Positions 1 to 7,332 of a stretch of DNA of 20,856 bases are shown piece by piece (within the stretch, counting starts at the first letter, position 1; every line of letters begins with the position of its first letter). The stretch spans positions 1-20,856 of the forward strand of contig JBMFHR010000017.1 of assembly GCA_049976725.1 (NCBI GenBank), in the 5' to 3' direction. The position numbers and the translations under genes were made by a program. The DNA is from Conexivisphaera sp049976725. Lineage in GTDB: Archaea; Thermoproteota; Nitrososphaeria; Conexivisphaerales; Conexivisphaeraceae. The notes beneath the pieces are model-generated. The model was not told where the DNA came from. It saw only the letters and a program-made list of their open reading frames with translations, and ran no database searches.

Positions 1-136
1 AGGCGGGGTTCCCGAGGGTCATCTGCAGCGCCGCGAAGAACCTGGTGAGCCCTCCATGTTCGCCGGAGTCGGCATGCTCGGGATCCGGTTGATCGCCTAC
101 TCCATCAATCTTACCCCGCTTGTCATGCGCGCTCAT
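1..136 (-). CDS. N-terminal fragment of an unrecognised protein (runs off the window)
   Basis: A frame opens with ATG at 136-134 and stays open to the window edge (45 codons). Its ATG overlaps the TGA stop of the upstream usp gene (ATGA, 4-nt overlap), the usual sign of translational coupling within an operon. The first 30 or so residues are polar and charged (starting MSAHDKRGKIDG), followed by a more hydrophobic stretch containing LTRFFAALQMTLGNP. That could be the approach to a first membrane helix, but too little is present to assign a family. It would be the third gene of the transporter-usp operon. The open frame and overlap are seen; operon membership is inferred; function is unknown. 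Confidence 0.55.
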   Translation of the reverse strand, partial: MSAHDKRGKIDGVGDQPDPEHADSGEHGGLTRFFAALQMTLGNPA

Positions 137-579
137 GGCCGTTTCCTCATGACCAGAACTGGCACCGGCGACTTAGAGATCACCTTCAGCGTCACGCTGC
201 CTACGAAGAATTCCTTGACGTACCCGAATCCGCGATGTCCCATCATTATCATGTCGAATCTCCCGGTCTTGGCATGTTCAATTATGACCTCCGCCGGATC
301 TCCTACCGCTATCTCGTAGCTTACTTCGTAGGGCCCGAGCCTCTTAATCATATTTATTAGATCTTTCAGCTTGCCCTCTGCGATCCTCCTTCCATTCTCT
401 ATAACATCTTCCGTCACGAACTCGCTGACCTCTGACATGTTCAGGGGTATCACGTGCAGCAACTCCACGCAGCGAACGTTGCTCAGTTTGCTGAGCCCCA
501 CGGCTATCCATTCCTCGGTGCCCTTGGAGAAGTCCACCGGAACCAATAAGCCTAGATACCTTGAACTGCTTTCACTCAT
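133..579 (-). CDS. Universal stress protein (UspA family), ATP-binding type
   Basis: A 148-residue single-domain Usp, the usual length for the family. The N-terminal strand YLGLLVPVDFSKGTEEWIAV carries the conserved Asp of the Usp fold. Near the C-terminus the ATP-binding pattern G-2x-G-9x-G-S is visible (GHRGFGYVKEFFVGSVT), followed by SPVPVLVMRK, the typical last strand. Such proteins are cytoplasmic alpha/beta dimers that bind ATP and often accompany transporters. The gene overlaps the 3' end of the upstream transporter by 8 nt and the next gene by 4 nt, so it is probably co-transcribed and translationally coupled. The nearby transporter suggests a role in modulating transport or a stress response; that part is inference. 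Confidence 0.9.
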   Translation of the reverse strand: MSESSSRYLGLLVPVDFSKGTEEWIAVGLSKLSNVRCVELLHVIPLNMSEVSEFVTEDVIENGRRIAEGKLKDLINMIKRLGPYEVSYEIAVGDPAEVIIEHAKTGRFDMIMMGHRGFGYVKEFFVGSVTLKVISKSPVPVLVMRKRP

Positions 580-1738
580 TGCGTTTCACCTCCCCTTTAT
601 CCTGGGCCTCCGCCACTATTATCTCCCTTTCCTCCAGGATCTCGACCCTCCTTCCAACGCCGTAGAAGCTCATTATCTTCTCCCGGAGCTTGATGAATAG
701 TATTATGAACACCACTTGGAACGCAGGCAACAGCGAGGGAGCCATTGATGCTAGGAACGCGGCCTGCGAGCCGAGCGCAGCCAGGGCTATTGTAGTTATG
801 GCAATGGCCGTCGCCTCGTTCTTCGGAATGCCGGTGAGTATCGCGACCATGGCCGAGCTGTACGACGTTTCGTTCTTCCTGCTCAGCCTGACGTACTTGA
901 ACAGCACCGTGAAGACCGTCAGCGATACCGACCCGAAGACAATTGCTGAGTAGAAGACCCCTAGGACGTCCATGATGTGCGTTATCAGCATTCCCGCATG
1001 CGCGAAGAAAATTGTGAATATTATTATGAACATACCAAGCATCGTGAGCGATGGAAAGAGCGGACTTATCCTCCTGAATTTTTCCTGCCCCATCTTCCTG
1101 ATCATCGCCTCGTGTGTGGGTACTGCGATGGCCAGCGGGATCACCAGCACCTCGATTATCGTCATGACAAGCCCCATCTCGACCCCCGAGAGCGCCGCGC
1201 TCGAGAGCGCGAAGCCCTTCAGCTGGTGCGCGAGGACGGAGTTGATGTACAGTGATGTCTCGAGCGGGATCAATGCCAGCGATAGCATGAATGAGAGCGC
1301 CACCATGGCCGTCGCCGAGCTTATGTCGGCCAACATCAGCCCCACGTAGCCGATGCTCATCGAGGAGCACGGCACGAGCCATGCGATGAAGAGTCCGAGC
1401 CTCACGTATGGGCTCCCGACGAACAGATCTCCTAGGAGTACCGCCATCAGGGGTCCATATATGAAGTTGAGAATTATCACCGCGGCGACCAGCTTGAGGT
1501 TCCTGAACGCGTTCCCCAGGGCCCGGACGTTCAGCATGAGCATCATGGGAAAAATCATTATGTATATCGATGCCATCATGATCATTTGGAGCAGGCCCGA
1601 GTGGGCGTGCACCCAGGCCATGCCGTAGTACCCTGTGGCAAGCCCTATGACTATCATTAAACCCACGTAGAGGCCCAGCCACCTGTCGAGGTGCGCCCTT
1701 AGCATCTCCAACCTGGTCGCGCTCTGCATGGAAGCCAT
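572..1738 (-). CDS. Ten-helix transporter of the bile-acid:Na+ symporter / ACR3 (arsenite efflux) superfamily
   Basis: A 388-residue integral membrane protein with about ten hydrophobic segments. Features resembling ACR3 and BASS proteins include an IFPMMLMLNV segment after the second helix, a NFIYGPLMAVLLG helix, and a Pro-Cys motif at the start of a helix (LVPCSSMSIGYVG). The Pro-Cys occupies the place of the conserved Cys of arsenite permeases. A second conserved-looking patch (GIPKNEATAIAITT) lies in the C-terminal half, where the family has its substrate/Na+ region. The ATG at 1738 is preceded by a TATA-like stretch (1766-1775 on the minus strand), giving a very short leader. It heads the operon with the Usp protein. 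Fold and superfamily are fairly secure; the substrate (arsenite, an organic anion or other) cannot be decided. Confidence 0.75.
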   Translation of the reverse strand: MASMQSATRLEMLRAHLDRWLGLYVGLMIVIGLATGYYGMAWVHAHSGLLQMIMMASIYIMIFPMMLMLNVRALGNAFRNLKLVAAVIILNFIYGPLMAVLLGDLFVGSPYVRLGLFIAWLVPCSSMSIGYVGLMLADISSATAMVALSFMLSLALIPLETSLYINSVLAHQLKGFALSSAALSGVEMGLVMTIIEVLVIPLAIAVPTHEAMIRKMGQEKFRRISPLFPSLTMLGMFIIIFTIFFAHAGMLITHIMDVLGVFYSAIVFGSVSLTVFTVLFKYVRLSRKNETSYSSAMVAILTGIPKNEATAIAITTIALAALGSQAAFLASMAPSLLPAFQVVFIILFIKLREKIMSFYGVGRRVEILEEREIIVAEAQDKGEVKRNE

Positions 1739-1881
1739 CTATCCGAGGTTCGATGTGGCAGTTAGATAAAAATTTCTGGCAAAAATTGTTAGATAAGATT
1801 CCAAGAAATCATTTAATTAAGAGATGTCTATATATTATTTTAGCGTAAAATGATTTAACTCGGGGACACGAATCGTTCGCG
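1739..1881. promoter_or_regulatory. Divergent promoter region with a 9-bp direct repeat and an inverted repeat
   Basis: This AT-rich intergenic region separates the transporter operon (minus) from the Lrp gene (plus). The element GTTAGATAA occurs twice in the same orientation, at 1761-1769 and 1788-1796. Between the copies lies an inverted repeat, AATTT at 1771-1775 and AAATT at 1783-1787. The minus-strand TATA-like element (1766-1775) overlaps the first repeat copy and the left arm of the inverted repeat. On the plus strand a TATA-like TGATTTAACT is centred about 26 nt before the Lrp ATG, and a second candidate lies at 1827-1836. The arrangement suits an Lrp-type operator controlling the transporter; binding is inferred. 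Confidence 0.5.
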
Positions 1882-2322
1882 ATGGATGATAAGGGGCCAA
1901 TGCTTGACGAGCTGGACTACAAAATACTGAAGCTTCTAGAGGAAGATTGCACGCTCACGTACAAGGAAGTCGCCGAGAAAGTCAACAGGAGCCTCTGGAC
2001 CGTCAGGGACAGAATAGAGCTCATGAAAATGAATGGCGTCATAAGGAAATGTAAGGCAGTTCTGGATTATAAAAAGATGGGATACATGTGTAAAGGCATT
2101 CTGTTCTTCAACATCCCCGCCGAGCACATTGAAAGGGCCGTTGAGTTCATGAGATCCCAGGAAGCCATAAAGAGCATCATGATAATCAGCGGCGACAGGA
2201 GATTCGTCATAACCATAGTGGGTAGGGACGCCAGCGAAGTAAGAAATTATGTGCTAAAAAATTTAACAAGATTCAAGATCTATAACACGGAGCTCGACTG
2301 CGTGCTGGAAGAATACGTCTGA
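1882..2322 (+). CDS. Lrp/AsnC-family transcriptional regulator
   Basis: A 146-residue protein with the full Lrp/AsnC layout. The N-terminal winged helix-turn-helix is at about residues 6-55 (LDELDYKILKLLEEDCTLTY, then EVAEKVNRSLWTVRDRIELM). A RAM/ligand-binding domain covers about residues 65-145 with the alternating strands seen in ILFFNIPAEHI and RRFVITIVGRDASEV. The ATG start sits about 26 nt after the centre of a TATA-like element, so the mRNA is probably leaderless. It is divergent from the transporter operon, a common arrangement for a local regulator, and repeats in the shared intergenic region are candidate sites. The effector is unknown. Confidence 0.9.
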   Translation: MDDKGPMLDELDYKILKLLEEDCTLTYKEVAEKVNRSLWTVRDRIELMKMNGVIRKCKAVLDYKKMGYMCKGILFFNIPAEHIERAVEFMRSQEAIKSIMIISGDRRFVITIVGRDASEVRNYVLKNLTRFKIYNTELDCVLEEYV

Positions 2323-2335
2323 CGCAATTTTTGCG
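2323..2335. other. Short hairpin after the Lrp gene
   Basis: Directly after the TGA stop is a perfect 5-bp inverted repeat (CGCAA/TTGCG) with a three-T loop. It is short and is not followed by a clear T-run, so it is only a weak terminator or operator candidate. Confidence 0.25.
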
Positions 2336-2372
2336 CGACAACTAGAAAAAATCGCGCGCGCATCCCCATTCG

Positions 2373-3107
2373 ATGGCCGAGAAAGCACCCGGAGCATCGG
2401 AGGAGATCAGGAGATTTGCCGAGCAGACGCTCGGGGAGATGCCGGAGGTGATAAATCAGCTCCTCAGGCTCGACGAGGATGCCGCCGTCGAGCAGTTCAC
2501 CGAGAACAACGTTCTGTACCTGGGGAGGAAGGGCCTTCCAAGGAGGATTCTGGCGCTCATCGCTATGTCGGTCGCCCTGGCCAACGGCCCGAAGGAATCA
2601 GCCATGATACACTTTAAACTCGCAAGGAGATTCGGGGCGAGGGATGAGGAGGTAATGGACGCCATCAGGGCCGCAAAAATGGCCCTCATGTCGTCCACGC
2701 TTGATGCCGTGGCTTCGGTGATCGAGTCCGGAAAGGGGGAGTTGCTCGAGGAGGATCCCGGCTCTGATGCACTTCTTGAGAAGGTGAGGCTAGAATCAGG
2801 CATAGTTCCCGAGAGATTGCACCTGACGGCGTCCTTTTCGGGTTCGCTGCTCAGGGAGCACCTGAGGGAGAAGGAGGAGCTGTTGAGGTCCAGAGCCCTT
2901 GAAAGGAAATACGTGTTCGCGATAGCGTTAGCGGTCAGCATCACAATACATGATATGGGATGCCAGAAAGTCTACTTAGATCAATTCACCAGGAATGGAG
3001 GCACCAGAGCGGAACTCGAGGATGTGATGAGCGTGACCAGGTTTATCACAGGTAACAGGGCCTTTGTGAATGCTCTCGACATACTCCGCCTCATGAACAG
3101 CGGCTGA
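2373..3107 (+). CDS. Two-domain carboxymuconolactone decarboxylase (AhpD-like) family protein with degenerate active sites
   Basis: A 244-residue protein with two AhpD/CMD-like helical domains. In the first (about residues 50-118) the family pattern is clear: PRRILALIAMSVALANG, then IHFKLARRFGARDEEVMDAI. The usual CxxC...H reads P..S...H, so both Cys are lost and the His is kept. In the second (about residues 170-240) the alignment gives D..C...Y, with only the second Cys kept. CMD proteins are decarboxylases or thiol-dependent peroxidase partners; without CxxC, AhpD-type redox chemistry is unlikely. The ATG lies about 25 nt after an A-rich TATA-like element (2344-2352), so it may have its own promoter although it follows the Lrp gene closely. 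Function unknown. Confidence 0.75.
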   Translation: MAEKAPGASEEIRRFAEQTLGEMPEVINQLLRLDEDAAVEQFTENNVLYLGRKGLPRRILALIAMSVALANGPKESAMIHFKLARRFGARDEEVMDAIRAAKMALMSSTLDAVASVIESGKGELLEEDPGSDALLEKVRLESGIVPERLHLTASFSGSLLREHLREKEELLRSRALERKYVFAIALAVSITIHDMGCQKVYLDQFTRNGGTRAELEDVMSVTRFITGNRAFVNALDILRLMNSG

Positions 3108-3162
3108 CCTTCCTAAATCCTATCGCAGATAGGCTCGATAACATCAATAGATCAAAAACTAT

Positions 3163-4746
3163 TCAGTGCACGGCCGAGACGTACCTCGACGAGGGAGGAC
3201 GGCTTAGCTGTTCGATGGGAAGATGGATTGTGCGCGCCGCGTACCGGCGCCTGAGGATCCCCAGGAGCAGCAGGCCGAGCGCCGTGAGGCTGGCCCTCCT
3301 CAGCGGATTCCTGATGCCGGCAGTGACCATCCTGACGCCCTCCGTGAGGTCGTCGAAGGCCTTGAGGAGCGCCCTCAGGACGAACTCCCTCCTCAGAGGA
3401 TTCTCCAGTAGATCGTCGAGCGCTGTGAAGTTGCCGTTCCTGAAGGCGGCCACCGGCATGAGTGGCAGGGGGAAGGTGACCACCCTGAGGTCCTTCAGCC
3501 TGTCGAGGAGCTCGAGGTTCGCGATCACGTCCTCGTCGGTCTCGCCCGGGAAGTTGAGTATCATCGTGCCCACGACTATCCAGCCGTTGTCGTTCAGGAT
3601 ACCGATCGCCTCCACCACTACATCCGGGTAATCGACCGGCCTGTAGGGCAACGCCTTGCCCCTCATGTACCTCTCCAGGAGGGACGGTGATGCCGTTTCT
3701 ATCCCCATCTCTATGAACGTATGCCTTCCACCCTCGTTCACGTACTCGCCCACGCGCCTGACCATGCCCGGCTCCTGTGCCACCACGGCGGCCGTCGTGA
3801 AATCTATCGATATAGTCCTGTCATCGCCGTACGACTTGACTAGCCTGTAGGCCTTCCTGGTCAGCTCGATGACCTTCTCCGGGCGCGGATCTATGCCGCT
3901 CGCCCCGTACCTGAAGTACTCCTCGCTGTGCAGAGTTATGCCATCCGCTCCTCCCTGCTCCAAGTTGAGCCGCATCTCGTCCTCTATGTGGCCCTCGAAC
4001 GGGAATGATCTTATCATGCCGCTGAGGTTCGGTGTGCAGAACGCGCACCCCCTCCCGCATCCCCTCGTGACCTCAACTACTCCTCCGTTGGACGGCGTGA
4101 CTATCCTCGCCACCTCGTCCACGCCGGCCGGCCTAGCATGGAAAACGCGCGGCACGGACCCTCCGGAGAGCAATTTGTCGAAGAACGACGGCCCATCGCG
4201 CTCGAATTCACCCTCGAACACGATGTCGATGCCCAGCCGGTCCTGCATCCCGCTGTCCAACACCTGCCATGCCGCCGGTCCCCCCACCACGATCCGGAAG
4301 TTGCGCCTGAAGGGGGAGACGTTCGCGCTTCCCACCACGTACCTGAAGGACCTGGCTATGTAGGGGAGGCCCTTGTACGGCAGACCTGCGAGCTTCACTA
4401 TCCAGTACGTTATGCCGGAACCATAGCTGTAGCCCATGCCGTCCATCGTGTAGATGCCCACCACCTTCGTCCTGGGACCTATGGCCCTGTGAAGCTCATA
4501 GGGGCTCGCGATCACCGCGTCGATGCCGGACTCCCTGAGCTTCGCCTCCACCTTCGCCAGCCCGTAGGGGGCCCTCCTCGCGATTCCGTTGGAATCCGCT
4601 TCGACGCCGAACATCATCGAGGAGAGCCTGTCGCCCAGCAAGTTCTCGGGGAGGGCGCTTAGGAAGCCGATGAGGGAGGAGCCCATCGTGTCGCTCGCGA
4701 TCGCCGGTTCGCTGGTGAGCACGACCACGTGGCCAGAGGTGGTCAT
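3163..4746 (-). CDS. Radical SAM protein with B12-binding-like N-terminal region
   Basis: About 527 residues from the preferred start. Residues 1-190 form a Rossmann-like region resembling the B12-binding domain of many radical SAM enzymes (VVVLTSEPA; later RIVVGGPAAWQVLD and DIVFEGEFE). The radical SAM core follows, with the cluster motif CxxxCxxC visible as GCGRGCAFC and later elements such as FIEMGIETAS and GTMILNFPGETDEDV. The C-terminus has a short hydrophobic stretch (LTALGLLLLGILRRR) that may contact the membrane. I prefer ATG 4746 because a TATA-like TTAAATTTT (4774-4782) lies about 30 nt upstream, giving a nearly leaderless mRNA. A GTG at 4830 would place the promoter inside the gene. 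It stands alone and converges with the CMD gene. The substrate is not predictable from sequence. Confidence 0.8.
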   Translation of the reverse strand: MTTSGHVVVLTSEPAIASDTMGSSLIGFLSALPENLLGDRLSSMMFGVEADSNGIARRAPYGLAKVEAKLRESGIDAVIASPYELHRAIGPRTKVVGIYTMDGMGYSYGSGITYWIVKLAGLPYKGLPYIARSFRYVVGSANVSPFRRNFRIVVGGPAAWQVLDSGMQDRLGIDIVFEGEFERDGPSFFDKLLSGGSVPRVFHARPAGVDEVARIVTPSNGGVVEVTRGCGRGCAFCTPNLSGMIRSFPFEGHIEDEMRLNLEQGGADGITLHSEEYFRYGASGIDPRPEKVIELTRKAYRLVKSYGDDRTISIDFTTAAVVAQEPGMVRRVGEYVNEGGRHTFIEMGIETASPSLLERYMRGKALPYRPVDYPDVVVEAIGILNDNGWIVVGTMILNFPGETDEDVIANLELLDRLKDLRVVTFPLPLMPVAAFRNGNFTALDDLLENPLRREFVLRALLKAFDDLTEGVRMVTAGIRNPLRRASLTALGLLLLGILRRRYAARTIHLPIEQLSRPPSSRYVSAVH

Positions 4747-4773
4747 CGCGGTCAGGCGAATCTTTCTATTGCG

Positions 4774-4782
4774 AAAATTTAA
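4774..4782 (-). promoter_or_regulatory. TATA-like element for the radical SAM gene
   Basis: TTAAATTTT on the minus strand, centred about 32 nt before ATG 4746, preceded by a purine-rich GGAAAACGG that could be a BRE. The rest of 4747-4960 contains no supportable gene, only AT-rich spacer. Confidence 0.5.
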
Positions 4783-4960
4783 CCGTTTTCCAGGTTTTTT
4801 TGTGATATAGGACGGACGATACCGTCTCACAATTGCTGCAATGATGGATGTTCGTACTATTTTTTGTAATATCTGAGTATAAGCTAGAATTCGGTACGGC
4901 TGGTGGATTGATGATAAGGCGTTCGGAATGCGTACATGTAGTCCTCCAGCGTTTATGCTA

Positions 4961-6511
4961 CTAGTGAGTGCCTAGGTACCCGGATATGAAGAGCGCCTTT
5001 ATCGGATACGGTTCACCAGTCAGCGCCGCCTCCACGACGCCCTTGAACTGGGAGATTCCGGCCTTCTGAAGAAGGGGCCATCTGTACCAGTCCACCCTCG
5101 GGTACTGCGAGAGCGAGCTGGGCGCGGGAGCAGAGCCGCCGAACACGCTCTTTATGGTCTTGCCGGAGATGCTCACGAACGACGGCACCCCACCCGGAAC
5201 CGGGAACAGCAGCCCACCTGGCCTCTCCACGTTGCCGACCAAGACGTTCAAGATATCTATGGCTCTCCAGTCGTCGACGTCGTTCCCGTTCCTGGCGCTC
5301 CACCAGCCCGTGTAGGCCACGCCCCTCATGTTCGCGAACTCGCGCGCAACGCTCACTATCTCGTCCGCGGCGATCCCCGTGATGCCGGAGGCCACCTGAG
5401 GAGTGTACTTCGATGCGCGCTGGGCCAGCAGGTTGAACGCGGTGGTCACCTGCACGGTGGACCCGTTGCCCAGCGTCGCCGAGCCCGAGTACTCGAGCGA
5501 CGGTGACTGGGAGGAGCGGTAGCTCACTATCGCGCCAGCGTACTCGTCGTAGACGGCGAAGTCGGAGTCGCCCCATCCCATGTCGGCGCCCGTGAGCGGT
5601 GTTCCATCGGGCTTTATGAGGAACGGCGCATTGGTGCTGGACTTGAGGAATTGCGCATCATAGAGACCGTTCTGTATTATGTAGTTAGCGATGGCCAGCG
5701 CGAACGCCGCGTCCGTGCCGGGCTTTATGGGGAGCCACCAGGTCTCCACCGGGAGCGCGACGTTCGGCATCTTAGGGTCCACGATGACCACCTGCACGTT
5801 GTTGTCCCTGGCCGCAGAGAGCGCCCTGAGCTCCCCCATCGTGCAGTTGAAGTTCCTCCCTATCGCGAGGACGTAGCGGGCGTTAGCTAGGTCCGGGATG
5901 AGCGCGAATGGGCTCGCGGTGCCGGCGCCGAAGATCGCGACCCTGGCGATGCCGGAGGCGCCGAAGCAGGTCCCGTTATGCGATATTGCGTTGTTGGGCG
6001 TCCCCAGCAGTATTCCCAGGGTGGAGAACTCGGGCATCCAGTGGCTGGTGACGGCCACCGACTGGGGCCCGTACTTCGATATTATGTCCTGCAGGCGGCT
6101 CGCTATGTCGTCGAGTGCCTCCTCCCATGTGACGGACTTCCACCTCGGGTTCCCCTTGGATCCTACGTTGCGAAGGGGGGATTTGAGCCTCAGCGGATGA
6201 TCCCACAGCCATACGCCGGATGCGCCGCGACCACATTCCCCCGCCTGGGGGGATGCCAGGTTAGGACGTATCCAGACAGGCCTCCCGGAGGAATCGACGG
6301 ATAGCTGAAGTGAACATGCACTTCCCCCGGCCCTGCAGTAGACCGGGTAGAGCCCGGAACTTGTTGATTGACCGGCCACCGAGGATGGGCCGTCATTCAT
6401 CATGACTGCACGGCTGAATGGAATCTTGGAGACCGCGGATGCCACCGCGACGGCCGCCGCTGTAGCCGCTCCGAGCTTCAGGAACCCCCTCCTGGTTATG
6501 CGGATGCGAAC
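4961..6511 (-). pseudogene. Decayed Tat-exported molybdopterin oxidoreductase catalytic subunit
   Basis: The frame encodes a bis-MGD enzyme of the DMSO-reductase superfamily with signs of decay. A twin-arginine signal (ITRRGFLKLG, then an Ala/Val-rich h-region) lies upstream of the first canonical start (GTG 6445). Between the upstream TAA (6541-6539) and that motif there is no ATG, GTG or TTG. A GTT at 6511, about 26-28 nt after a TATA-like element, sits where a start would be expected. The Fe-S motif has C-x6-C-x26-C: the second of four Cys is Gly. A probable Mo-ligand Cys is kept (HNGTCFGAS). The frame stops after PIKALFISGYLGTH, where homologues continue for roughly 250 or more residues including the pterin-binding C-terminal domain. 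An intact short variant is less likely. Confidence 0.7.
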
Positions 6512-6534
6512 TGCGCCGCCTTCTGAGTTTTTGC

Positions 6535-6545
6535 TATATTAATTA
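6535..6545 (-). promoter_or_regulatory. TATA-like element before the Tat molybdoenzyme remnant
   Basis: TAATTAATATA on the minus strand, lying just after the purQ stop. Its spacing predicts transcription starting near 6513, next to the GTT codon proposed as the former start of the Tat signal peptide. Confidence 0.45.
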
Positions 6546-6555
6546 CATAAGGGAT

Positions 6556-7332
6556 TCAGTCCAGCGCCACAAGATGTCGCATGGAACTTGACGCGACCTC
6601 CACAAATGCCCTGAAGATCGAGATCCCGCTGGCCGACCCCAGCGCGGGCGGCACCTGCCAGTCGTAGATCGCCCTCTCTGGATGGGGCATGAGTCCCAGG
6701 ACGTCACCATCCGGTGAGCAGAGGCCCGCTATGTCCGCCTCAGAGCCATTGGGATTATATGGGTAGGTGCCCCCCACTGGAGTGCCGTCCGGCATGGAGT
6801 ACTTGTATGCCACGAGGCCGGCGGACTCGAGCTCCTCGACGCAACGCGGATCGGAGAAGACCACCTTGCCCTCGCCGTGCGCCACGGGCATTGGTTGTAC
6901 GTCGGGGCCAGCGGATAGCCTGCACCGGCCGACCCTCCTGACATGGATCCAGCGGAACTCGAAGCGGGCTGAGGAGTTGGGCGCCAGCGCTGCCCGACAG
7001 CCATCTATTCCCGGGAGCACCCCGAGCTCCACCAGCACTTGGAATCCATTGCAGATCCCCAGGACCGGCCGCCCCCTAGATCTCATTTCCTCTATGGTGT
7101 CGCGGAGCGATGTCCTGAGCTTCGCGGCCAGCACCGCGCCCGCCCTCACCCTGTCGGCGTATGAGAACCCGCCCGGCAGGACAACGCCCGCGAAGCGCGA
7201 GAGGTCGACGATCCCCGCCTCGAGGTCGGAGACGCGGACCACCTCGACGATCCCCCCCGCCTCCCTCAGCGCCCGCGCCGTCTCGCGGTCGCAGTTGGTC
7301 CCCGGTGCCCTCAGCACCGCCACCCTGGTCAC
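6556..7332 (-). CDS. purQ: FGAM synthase glutamine amidotransferase subunit PurQ
   Basis: A class I glutamine amidotransferase of about 258 residues. It hydrolyses glutamine and passes ammonia to PurL for conversion of FGAR to FGAM. Visible features are the N-terminal VAVLRAPGTNCDRET, the oxyanion region VVLPGGFSYADRVRAG, the nucleophile Cys in GICNGFQVL, and the His-Glu pair in LMPHPERA. The GTG at 7332 is chosen because the protein then starts TRVAVLRAPGTN like its homologues, its first bases form a GTGA overlap with the purL stop, and GGAGGCGGGG lies just upstream. A TTG at 7350 would add six residues without benefit. It is the last gene of the purine operon. Confidence 0.93.
   Translation of the reverse strand: MTRVAVLRAPGTNCDRETARALREAGGIVEVVRVSDLEAGIVDLSRFAGVVLPGGFSYADRVRAGAVLAAKLRTSLRDTIEEMRSRGRPVLGICNGFQVLVELGVLPGIDGCRAALAPNSSARFEFRWIHVRRVGRCRLSAGPDVQPMPVAHGEGKVVFSDPRCVEELESAGLVAYKYSMPDGTPVGGTYPYNPNGSEADIAGLCSPDGDVLGLMPHPERAIYDWQVPPALGSASGISIFRAFVEVASSSMRHLVALD

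Noticed and set aside
4747..4830. N-terminal extension of the radical SAM protein from GTG 4830
   Set aside because: The extension is Lys/Arg-rich with no family match and covers the TATA-like element.
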